This document shows positions 53,341 to 64,000 of a stretch of DNA of 64,000 bases, one piece after another. The stretch lies in the NCBI GenBank assembly GCA_013399855.1, contig VXAY01006780.1:2743181-2807180 (forward strand), in the 5' to 3' direction. Source of the DNA: Oxyruncus cristatus. Lineage: Eukaryota > Chordata > Aves > Passeriformes > Cotingidae. Each line of letters starts with the position of its first letter. The first letter of the stretch is position 1. The position numbers were made by a program, and so were the translations under genes. The notes under the pieces are model-generated. The model was not told the origin of the DNA. It saw nothing but the letters and a program-made list of their open reading frames with translations, and did not search any database.

Positions 53341-56046
53341 ACTCTCCCAATGATTTGTGATTCAAGGACTTCTAGGACAAAGTTGATATCACGGTATTGA
53401 AGCTGCTCGAATCCAAATGCACAGATTTACATTCCCCCCTCCTCCCCATTTTTGGATTTCTACCCCCATGAGATTTCTACCAGTCACACAGAAAAGGTTT
53501 CACAGTTTGGTGCTGGCAAGTCCAGCACTCTTGCCACTAACTCGGAATGAGCTAACAGCTTTCCAGCCCAATGATGTTATGTGTATAAGAGCATCCAACA
53601 CTTTTTCCTACGTAAAAAAGTGACATGTGTGCTGAGGTGCTCTAAGTGTAAATACTTTGGGAGATTTGATATTTTTTTTTTTTTATAAAAAAAAAAGCAA
53701 GAATCTGGCTGTAAATTGATATTAACATTTTTCAGTATATGTGTAAAACACATGTTTCAGAAGAATAGAAGAGAGAAACTGTCACTCACTGGGAAGCTTT
53801 AGAGCTATCTGGCTCCCTGGGAAACTGCATGCAACTATTCTGGTGTCCAAGGGTTTGACCAGTGAGTTTCCTCTTCCTGCAAAGAATGAATGCAGAAGTA
53901 ATAGAAAGTCTGAGGGGGAAGATTTTAGCAAATGGCTAAAGATAATCCTATTCTGCCCACTCCAGCAGGTAGGAAGCAGGTGGTGGTGGAAAAAAAAGGG
54001 TGGGAAAGGAGAAATGCCTCTGTTGCCCTCCCAGCAGCTGACACAGGGAAGGGCAGGAGACTAAACTAGGAGAGACCCACACCCTCGCAGCTCAGCCCTC
54101 TGAAATCCCTTTGTGATGCTGCAGTGACATGCAACGATGCCGACAGGTCATCCCAGTCCCAGCACTGCCACACAATGTCAGGACGTTCTGCTCTGATTCT
54201 CCGGGGTCTTGCTGTGACTCCCTTTCAGGACAGAGCACGGCTCGCCGGCACTCGGGGATTGAAACGCAGCACACTGGGCTGGCGCGGCTTCATTAATGCT
54301 GCCACCAGCAACACAAAAATCCCATATTACCAGACAGGAACACTGGCTTCTCAAGCATCCTGCTTGTTTTAACATCCACTTTTCAGAGGAGTTTTTAGAA
54401 AGTTTTAATTTTCTGATCAAATCGCTGCCTACACGTGAATTTTTTACTCCATTTATTAAAAGAATCAGTAAAAGTAGGGATCTAAAAAAAAAAAGCTTAT
54501 CCTTACATTTTTGATGGCATATTGACTTTATAAGAGTCTACAGGCAGGAGTGATATATCAGGGAGTCCCTATAACTTTACTTAAAGCAAAAAATTAGAAA
54601 GTGATCGAAAAGTTTTATAGAGGAGAGCAGAAACATAATTTTAAGCCTCTTAAAATTGCCTGGACTGTGAAATCAAGTAATGAACACTAGAAAAGGATCT
54701 GTCAGCTGGAATCAAAGCTTAGACTAGTCAGCATTTTCTTCCTAAACCTTATTATGGCAAAGATTTTTCATCTCTGCACTCTGTTCAGCCCAACAAATAA
54801 ACCGACTTGACCTCCACCTGTTAGCCGGTGAAGTCCGCTGTCATCTCTGACTAAACCCTATTCTTTCCCTTCAAAGCCCTCGGCACCACTGAGAAGGTGG
54901 GAAGACACAGCTGTGCACTGACTCAAATTGATACCAGTTCATAACCAGACAGCGTTTCACAGTACAAATTACAAGCAACAGAAGAGAGGAAAAAAAAAAA
55001 AAGAGAGAAAAAAAAAATGTAGTGCCAGTGAATTCTGGAAGGGGGCAACATTTTTCATCCATTTAACAATGAGATTTTCATAAAAAGAAGGGGTTTTTAT
55101 TTTTTTCTGTATAATATTGTGGACTAGCATTTGAGGCAAGAAACATTTTGCTTATGCCATAACAATGAACCTGTGCTAACACCACATAGGAAGGACTGAA
55201 GAACATAATGGAAGCTATTTGTGCTGCTTTTATATTTCATAATTTGAACACATTAAACTGCTTCAAAGAGATATCACCTACAAATTCAAACCCAATTGCA
55301 CATAGGTTTCTAGACTTAGGAACAAGTCACAGCTATATAATGAAACATTGCTAAATAAAAAAAATTAAATATTATGAAACACAGAACAGCAAGATATGTC
55401 ATGAGGAAACCCGTATAGCTACAGCAGTCATCTCTTCAAATACATCATCGTGGCAAAACCATGTAAGAAGCTTTCTAATACACAGACATATCAGAAAAAG
55501 CCATTTCATATAAAGTTGGACTTCTCTGGGTGATTAATGCTACGTTCAACAAAGGAGACAGTGTCTGTCTAATTACATTAAATACTTATCTTCTAGGGAT
55601 TGGCAGGGTGTTTCTGCTCAATGTCACTTTTCATGACAATGTAATGATAGATCCGTTTACTTACCAGTGCCATTAGCAAAAATTGTACTGTTTTCTCAAC
55701 TGCCCTCATATCATGAAAATATTTGATTAACATACTGCAGCTTATCTAATACTCTAAGCAACATATTCTGCATAGTTTTCTCTCTATTAAAAGAACAAGA
55801 TTACAGCTTGTAAAATTTTTATTGCACTCACACAAAAATAAATGAATAATGTGTGATGTAGTTCAAGTATCTTACTAGTTCACAGAACAGGTTTATTTGA
55901 TTTAAAATATTAACTTGTACTTAAAATATTAAGATTTTGGGGGAAACAAGCAAACAAACAAAGTCAGTACTCTGTCAGTCCCATCCAGACTTTAGTTATT
56001 ATTTCCTTTTCATTTCAGCACATCTTTTGAAACTTTTAATACCTTG

Positions 56047-56097
56047 GGGAAAAAAAAAAAAAAGAAAAAAAAAGGAGAAAAAAAAAAAGAGAAGAAG
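56047..56097 (+). repeat. Polypurine A/G-rich tract
   Basis: Long A runs broken by single or double G (gggg then A run, aaagaaaa, aaggagaaa, agagaagaag). Low-complexity tract in intron 6; T-rich on the NFIA transcript strand. Confidence 0.88.
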
Positions 56098-59000
56098 CTT
56101 TCATTCCTTTGCTGAAAAATAGATATGGCCATCTCCCAAGTCTTTAAAATTCACCACATCGTGAACTGACTCTTTGGAGTCCTGCTACTGTGCCAACATC
56201 CAGCAAACAATAACTCTCTGGAAGAGTGTACCCAGCCAAGGCAGTTTATACAGTAACAAGATAATTTCATAAACTTATATTGAAGAGCAAGGCTGTGATG
56301 TAACATTCTAGCAGTATATATCAGCTACCTGATATTTACTAACAAGGTTAAACTCCTATCTGTTTGTGTCAGCACTCTTCATAATTCACTTTTTAATGGA
56401 TGGACAGGAAAAGTCAGCAGTGTATGGCACAGATCATTTTTGAAATAGGACAAGACAGCTTATGGCAGTAGCTATTCCAAAACACGCTCCCTCTTTCCAT
56501 ACCATCACATCAAGTCTATGCTCAGCAAGTACAATGCTTCAAATCTACTCATAAACCCTTTGGGGGGTGCATTTCTATTTCTAAGTAAACCAGCAAATTT
56601 GAAAAACAAAGAATCCTGAGGAGGAGGTGTCACTGTCAACTGGTACCATGTATAGAACACCAGTTCTCAGCTCCTTGGGATCATGTTCCTGCGCAGGAGA
56701 AGGCACATGGGCAGCTGCCTTCCTTCCATGAGGAGTTAGGACATCAACCCCATTTTGTTACAGCTCCTCACGCTGCCACAAAATGGCAGCAAGAACGTAC
56801 CAAAATTGACTCGTATTAGGCATAACTCGACACAGCAACGCAGAATTAACCAAAACTGCCTTAAAATCCCTTGCAAGTGACTCTTGCAGTGAGAGGATGA
56901 CACCACAGCCAACTGCCACATGTGACTCTCCAAATTAATAATGGATTTAGGATATTCATTCCCTGAGCTGCGAGGGTTCGGGGTGTGTCTGCAATTATCG
57001 AGATATAACTCTGACACACATTATCCTTCTATCAATGTCATTTCCCTTAGTAGCCAACAGATTATCAGCAGCTTTGTGATATTCCAGGTGTCAAAGAAGA
57101 ATTAAAACCACAACAATTGCACAAACAAAGGGACAAAAGATGGGATACGTGTTTCTGAGCCCTGCATATCAATTTAATATGTGCAGCTGACAATGATGCA
57201 AATGTCCTCGGGAGAAAGGCAGCAAGATCCGTGCCCAAACATACACACACCACCGTCAGCAAGATGGCAGGGAACAGAAGCAGTAGGATTCCCAGCCCAG
57301 GACACATGCCTCAGCAGGCAAAGCAACCCAACGAAACAATCCTCTGGTTGGGGAGAATTTTGGAAGCACCTGATATGGAAAAGGGCCCTAAACAAGCCAG
57401 ATGGTACTTTTAGCTGGCAGCAGAAAGTAGGAGACAGCCAAAAACATTACAGCATTTCCCCAAGAGGCCAGCAAATCGATTTTTAACCATTTTTTTTCGA
57501 AGTGATGCTATGAATATAAAAAATAATGTTTCGATGCATATTTGAATCGCTAATTTTATGAATAATACACTTAAGAAGGCAACAACTGGAAGAGATGAGA
57601 AAGCAGCGGATTTTGACTTTCCCAGGATGGTTGTATATCTGACACCAGGTTTCTATTCAGTCACTGCCACTGTTTACTTGGAATTAAGTGCCAGTTTTTG
57701 TTCAGGGTTTTCCACACAACATTAAAGAGAAAAATCCAGCAAAAGTAGAGAAATAGCATTGTAAAACCACAATAGTACAGCAGTTCACAGGACATGGGAG
57801 AAATGCTGTTTGTAAGACTGTTTTGCCCTCTTAAAACCTGTCTCCCCCTCCAAATTATTGGGTTTTTTAGATGATCATTTTTTAAGAGAGGACAAACAAT
57901 TCCTTTAATACTTACAAGGTCCCATTTGGTCGGGGATTTGCATAAGAAATGCAGCTGTTGAGGGGATCTTTTAATTTTTAAAGTCTCCAAATGGCCAGAG
58001 TTTGCAATTCTGCCTGGATGACAGGAGTCTTTTCAGGAATCAATTTGATGTCAGATGTTGAACCTTCCCTTTGACAGCCAGGATCAGCTCCTTGCAGAGC
58101 CCATTTAAGTTATGTGTGGCTGAGCAGTTCTCACTCAAGGAACGGAAAAGAAGGGTTGGTTGTAAGGACTGAAAAGGCAGAGCGAGGCAGAGGAGTCATG
58201 ATCCAAGTGGGAATGACCATCACCCTTTGATTCAAAGTTGCATCTCACACCTAGGGTTGGCCACGTTCCGAGGAAGAGTCAGGATGATGCGTTAATTCTG
58301 TTTGCCGTTATTTCAGTTAAGAGCAAAGGCAAGCCCTAAGACAGGATTAAATCTGGACTACATCCAAAGTGCTTTCTCCTGTTCAGAGCAAGGTAGTGCA
58401 TTAGTGTGCTGCTTCAAGGATAATACTCCTGGAGATAAACATGGGCTGCTGTAATAAAATACTAAATACAAAGAAAGGTAATCCATGCATTTATATTTTT
58501 CCAATCTCATTGATTGCAAATCCTTATTTTTTTTAAACAGAAGTATTTCCCCTCCTATAGGTGGAACCTAAGACATTGCCTCCAGCCCTTGCCAATATAA
58601 AATAGTCCTATTCTTTGCCAGATTTCTGCTCTTGGAGCTGAGGACTGCAGGCACCACTTCACTTGGTTGGCTTTTGGGGCTTCAAAGACCTGCACACAAA
58701 TCCCATCAAGGCAAGAGAAGACTATGCACAAAACAATAAAACAGTCTATAATTTTCCAGCTAATTTTAGCAACAGGATCTCTTATGTTAGGTTTTTTGGT
58801 GTACATCAAACTAAAAATAACAGTGAGCATTGATGTTAGAGAAGACCAGAAAGGATGATCTCAATAGGGCTGTGCCAGAGTGGTGGAAGAAAGCAGAGGT
58901 GCAGTACGTTAAGGATCACCTGCTCTTCCCTGAGCAAGATACTAGTGGAATCAGAATAGCCAGTATACATGCTAGATGAAGACACTGCTGAGGTTTAAGT

Positions 59001-59384
59001 TTCTTTGGAGTTGGAAAATGAAAGAATTAAAATAGCTTCCCTTCTTTAGGCTCTATGGGGGATCACTGCATTCACACCCTGAGTTCTGGGGTTATGGGTC
59101 AAAATCACAAGCTACTCATTCTGGGTGCACAACACAGCTGCTGTCACAGCACACAGACATTCCTGGAGGTGTAAAATGGTTCTGCAGCCACTCAGCCAAA
59201 TCGTTACCTGAGCTAACAGGCTGCTAGATGGATTTCGTGCTTCCCTGTGCTCAGTGACTGCTGTGGTCAAAGTGTTGGGGCAGCACTTACCTTGAAAGAA
59301 AGTAAAGAAAGTAACTGGGGAATGATTTATTCACTACTTCTGGCAGTGAAAAAAAACCCTAAACAACAAACCACTACATCAAGT

Positions 59385-59515
59385 AAAATGATCAGTCAAC
59401 AGACAAAAGAAGTGGTTCTTCCTTACTCAGCACCACGCAAAATGGAACTCCCTGCCGTGAGATGTTGTAGAAGCCCAAATAAAGAATGGGTTAAAAGCAC
59501 ATCTCTGAAATAAAA
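59385..59515 (+). mobile_element. Old CR1/L3-like LINE fragment
   Basis: The block aaaatggaactccctgccg, then gagatgttgtagaagccc and aatgggttaaaagcac, resembles the 'tggaactccctgccacaggatgttgtg ... gggttcaaaa' motif of an older amniote CR1/L3 lineage as I remember it. It is strongly diverged and both ends are uncertain. Confidence 0.6.
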
Positions 59516-59964
59516 GTTCACCGATGGTTGTCAAACACAAAGATGTGAACAGAGCCTCTGGCTCAAGAAATTAAGCTTTTTGCTGGCAAAATCCATGAGG
59601 CTGTACTCTGAAAAGCATCACTGCATGCCTGTCCTGCTGTTGTATTCTTCCCTGAAGTGTCCACAACTCAGAGACAGTGAACGGGAATAGGTGAGCCTTC
59701 AGTGTAGCTGAGAAGAGCCATTTGTTCCTCTCTGTGGGCAGACCCACAGTTGTTGTAGGCTGCAATGTGCTGTACCTGGCAGTTGAGAAGCAGGAAAATT
59801 ACAGTAGGTATCCATCACAATGAAATTAAGACATTAAGGAGGATTGCTCCTCACCTTGTGCAGAACCAGGAGCACATCTAAAGTCAGTGTGGCTGGCAGA
59901 GTGGGAAAGGGAATGGAAAAAAGAGATGTAATAGGGTCTTCTTCCTGCACCTGGTCCTGTACCA

Positions 59965-60095
59965 TGTTCTGGAAGTGTTCAAGCCAGGCTGGACGGGGCC
60001 CTGAGTAACCTGGTCTAGTGCAAGGTATCCCTGCCCATGGCAAGGGGTTGGAATGACATGAGCTTAAAGGTCTCTTCCAACCGTTCTATGATTCT
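59965..60095 (+). mobile_element. CR1 LINE 3' end fragment
   Basis: Sense-oriented CR1 terminus on the plus strand: ggaagtgttcaagccaggc, tggacggggccctgagtaac, ccctgcccatggcaagggg, then ggtctcttccaaccgttcta and tgattct. It is antisense to NFIA, unlike the copies in introns 9 and 10. Confidence 0.9.
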
Positions 60096-61449
60096 CCCTG
60101 TCCTCTGACACCTTTCATTGCACATTTTAACTTTGGGTGAAAATGTTTCCTTTAAAATAAAGCCTGTTTTCTCCTCTAGAGCCAAGATCAAACATGTGTA
60201 GGGAGTACAGTAGCTGCACTGTCTGCTACGCAGTGGAGTGATGGTTGTACTGGGAATGTTAATAAACAGTGCCCAGAGCAGAACTTCTGCATAAAAAAAG
60301 GGTGTATGTTACATCTCTCCCCCTCTCCCCTGTCTCATGCAATATTTACACAGCTGTGCTTTGTAAAAAGTGTAGGGGGGGTATTATTATTTTTTGGTAA
60401 TTTATTTACCTAAGATAGCCCAGCATCTGTTTTGTGGTGAGCTTCTTTCACAAAGTTTCACAGTTGCCTTGACTTGATGCAAAAGGAGGTCATGGTCTTT
60501 ACTCAGTGATCTTAAAACCATTTGTTTCAACCACTTAGCCATTCTTTTTGGCTAATTTGTGTTCTGCTCTGTGTTTTTGGTTTGTCCTCTGCTTGGAAAT
60601 GTGCATCCCTTGGGGAACTGATCTGGCTAGGTGCGTATTTTAGTTATCTGTTTTATAAAATGCAGAAGTGCACAGGAATTTGCAATAATATGCATCATTT
60701 ACTGGCTCTCAATATGTACTGTATATTGGCTCTGAAGATTACTAATATTTTCCAGCTGCCTCAAAAAAAAAAAAAAAAGAGTTCAATGGAGTCTTTGCAG
60801 TGGGTCCTTTCCCATGACTGCCTACACAGGTGATGAAGACTTTCCTGTGTCCTGAAGAATTAATAAGCCTGAACATTTCTATACCAGCAGCATACCACAG
60901 GAGATAAAATATTGCTTCTGCTTCCCAAACACATTAGAAAAAGCAAGTCTGCTGATCTCAACTGCTAAGACAGCACATGAAAGGAATGTAGTCCATTTCC
61001 TAACCAAGATCTAATCTATAGAAGAGTTTATAGATCCAAGTCAACATCCTGAATTGGTCCCAGAAGCAAACAAGAAAACCAGTTCAACTTTTGGAAGACA
61101 GGTACAATACTTTCAGTGTGTTTAATGCCATTTTGCAACTAAGCAGCCCCAAGCTGCACTATCAGATGATCTTCAAGGATATCTGGGTCAGAGGAGACCT
61201 GTCTGGAGCTCAAAAAGATTCATGTTTGACAGACACTAAATCAGCAAGAAATGCACAGCCATAGTCAACCAGAGGAGCTTCTGTCCATTGGAGCTCACTC
61301 TGGAAAGATGCAGAAAGTGTCTGGTTTTGTCCCAATCCCAAGGAAGGCTATAGTGTTCACTTGGTGTCAAAAGTGAAGCCCAAACCACAACACTGTCTTT
61401 GCTTTGCGTGCACATGTTGCAGACTGTTGTGGACAGAGGCTGAGGACTA

Positions 61450-61599
61450 CCCCATCCCTGGAAGTGTTCAAGGCTAGGTTAGACAAGACTGGGAACAACC
61501 TGGTCTGGTGGAATATATCCCTGCCCATGGTAGGGGGTTGGAACTGGATGTTTAATATCCCTCAGAATCCAAACCACTCTGGGATTCTATGATTCTGTG
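61450..61599 (+). mobile_element. CR1 LINE 3' end fragment
   Basis: Plus-strand CR1 terminus with ccccatccctggaagtgttc, aaggctaggttagacaagac, ccctgcccatggtaggggg, and an end of ccactctgggattctatgat. It is moderately diverged around the ggttggaactgg block. Confidence 0.9.
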
Positions 61600-63219
61600 T
61601 CCAGCAGAATGGGTAGCAGAACACAGCTCTGTGAGCAAAAACACCTGAAGAACTTTAGGTCCACAGATGAGCAATACAGCACTCCCATCCCAGGAATCCT
61701 GTTGTCATCAGGAAGCATTGTTCCAGACTTTGTCAGAAAATAGTTTTCCATTCATTAAATGTTTCCTATCAATCTGAAAAAATATGCAGGTGATGCTAAT
61801 TATGTGTGAAGACAGAAATAGCTCAGGTGATCTTATGTTGTGACAGCACACAGGAGACCTGCTTTTAACTCAGTCAGTGAAATCTATGTATGGGTGATGC
61901 TAGGACCAGGCCAGTCAAAAACAACTTTAATTTGATAACTAAAGTAAAATTCTTTCTGCATTTTTAACTCAGAACTCCTACAGCTCCAGACTCATTTTTA
62001 AATGATGCATTTCCTGACATCTGGAACTGGATGTGAGAAGCAAAGTCACAACACTGACTGGCCGACTGACTTCTCCAGGACCATACTGAAGGGATGTTTT
62101 CCTCAGGGGATTACAGCAAAGCTGAGGCATGTGCTCTAACACTTGCATGGGATTACTAATTTTATTAAAAATGGAAAGTACGGTTTAGACTGAATTTCAG
62201 GGCCAAGCTTGTTGTGTTGTCCAGTGTTTGAAAAAAAAATAAAATAAAAGGAGCCTTGAAGGGATGTGAAAACACTTAGAACTTTTCAATCTGAACTTTT
62301 TCAATCAGTAGTTCTTCCCCCACCTCTAACTTCCTTCCATGACTTTGAAGCAGCAATGCCAGCAGCATGGCATGTTGTCACAGGTCTCATGCTACTGCAT
62401 GAATTGCCAAAGAAAAGCTGAGCTATTGATCCAGTGGTAATTTGCTGTCAAAATGATTCTGTCTGTTATGGCAAATGAGCAGTGTTAATCATTTGACTTG
62501 ACAAATGCCATGGCAAAAGACTGACAATGCTCAAAGCACCACTATGGACCTGCTGCATTTTTCCTGGCTCCATTAAGCTCTTGGTCTTCGCTGGCCTTGA
62601 CCAATTCGAGTTTAAGTTATCCATTAAGGTGCAGTTCTGGAAAAGTTCTGTCTAAAATAAACAACAACTTATATCGGTGAGTAACTCATCAGCTATGCAG
62701 CAGCCTGATTCTGATTGCCTGGCAGAGAAACACACACATTTTGTGCAGTATCTGATAAAAGATCTATAATGTGCTAACACAAACCTATCATGTAGCACCT
62801 GTGACTAACAGATTGTGATATCAAAGTCTTGATGCCTAAGTGCTCCTGTAAATGCATTAAACTTTTAGCGGCAGGAACTGTAGACTGCCAGTGACAAGGA
62901 GCTGATATGGTATTTCAGTAAAAGTTGATAAGTGTTATTGCTCTTAGAAGAAAAGAAAAATCTTATGTTCTTGAAAACCACTGGGCAGCTTGTGTTTTGA
63001 TGGGATACTGTAATGCAGAGAGCAGGGATACAGGAACACATGGACTCTATGAAAAAAGACGTTTCAGAAAAGCTCTGTATTCTACAGCTGCTGGAGTTCC
63101 TTGAAGTATGTTCCCATCACGCGTTTCACTTCAAGCATCTACCTGTTCACTTGAAGCCAGATTTTTAGGCAGCTGCATGCACAGGAGGCCATGTTTAACT
63201 CCATGTACCTGTAATGGAA

Positions 63220-63437
63220 GCATGAAGTTCCTCCTGAACACGAGGAAGAACTTTATTGTGCAGTGACTGAGCACTGGAACAGATTGCCTACAGAGGTTGA
63301 AGAATCTCCCTCACTGGAGATATTGAAGACTGGACACAATACTTTGCCACGTGCTCTGGGATGACCCTGCTTGAGCAGGGAGGTTGGACCAGATGACCCC
63401 ACAGCGGTCCATTTCAACCTGACCCATTCTGTGTGAA
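63220..63437 (+). mobile_element. CR1 LINE 3' end fragment, second subfamily
   Basis: Matches the CR1 type with gaggaagaactttattgtg, gagcactggaacagattgcc, tcactggagatattgaagac, gaccctgcttgagcaggga and ggttggaccagatgacccc, ending at cccattctgtgtga. Different from the ggaagtgttcaag type of its neighbours, so at least two CR1 subfamilies contributed to this end of the window. Confidence 0.9.
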
Positions 63438-64000
63438 ATGTTCCCACAGTCTTAAGATATTAAGTTCAATGGAGCTAAAAAATGGCCCTGGTGCCTGCTG
63501 GTAGATGTGCTGAGGTGGGTAATGAAGCTGCTGCACAAGGCAGGTATGATTGGAATGGCTCTGGGAGTGTGCTGCCTGACTTTACACACTGAGAATTGGA
63601 GGGCAAGACAATGTCACATCTGGGAAATCCTGAGTAAGTATCATTGGCAGGGATCCTGAATGTAGACCTCCTCGGGTCTAAGGAAAAGTGATGTTTCCTA
63701 GGTTTTGTCTTTCTTCCATAGGTCTTCGAGTATCCAAATAGTTTAGCTGAAGGAAATTAACAGAGATCATGAAATTCCTGTGTCTAGTTACAATTCTGTG
63801 AAAACTGCCCACTACAGCAAGTCACTGCAAAGTAGTGCCAGAGAATTATTTGATATTGAATACTGCAGGTCTGAAGCTGAATGTTTTCCCAGTAAAAAGG
63901 GATTATTTTTCTATTCCTTATTTTGTATAATACATGGTTCTCATGTTTTTCATCGTATTTTCTGCAGTCAGTCCCTTGAATCATTGGCAGTAACACAGCA

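Overview
This is vertebrate, almost certainly avian, genomic DNA. The clearest clade marker is a set of CR1 LINE 3' ends, recognisable from the conserved terminal block and the ATTCTATGATTCT-type end. The only gene I can support is on the minus strand. Four spliced exons encode the proline/serine-rich C-terminal half of nuclear factor I A (NFIA), a CTF/NFI transcription factor. In minus-strand order they lie at 44326-44198, 31561-31383, 28829-28664 and 20710-20619. Every splice junction has AG/GT dinucleotides, and the phases (1-1, 1-0, 0-1, 1-0) join into one open frame. That frame matches my recollection of human NFIA from about residue 316 to 504. I number these exons 7-10, following the usual 11-exon description.

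Layout. 44327-64000 is intron 6, cut by the window edge. It holds a decayed C2H2 zinc-finger pseudogene (about 52.2-52.6 kb, plus strand), a possible small hAT-like element (about 47.7-47.9 kb), two old LINE-like fragments and three plus-strand CR1 fragments (60-63.4 kb). 31562-44197 is intron 7 and is strikingly free of recognisable repeats. 28830-31382 is intron 8. 20711-28663 is intron 9, with two minus-strand CR1 copies, one over 700 bp. 1-20618 is intron 10, also cut by the window edge, with three minus-strand CR1 copies, a CpG-rich left edge, an enhancer-like block and simple repeats. The DNA-binding/dimerisation exons should lie beyond 64000. The tiny last coding exon (ending SWYLG) and the 3' UTR should lie to the left of base 1; I searched for both sides and found neither.

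How it works together. The four exons build the transactivation tail of NFIA: a Ser/Thr-rich segment, a conserved [11 protein letters not shown]...[11 protein letters not shown] segment, a polyproline/PVP segment, and a segment whose junction forms an RNA polymerase II CTD-like SPTSPTYSTPSTSP motif. Exon lengths make some exon-skipping events frame-preserving and others frame-shifting, so this block can produce several C-termini. The rest is long intronic DNA, parts of which look like the conserved regulatory DNA expected around a developmental transcription factor. I found no RNA genes, CRISPR arrays or prokaryotic features, and no evidence of a new biological system.
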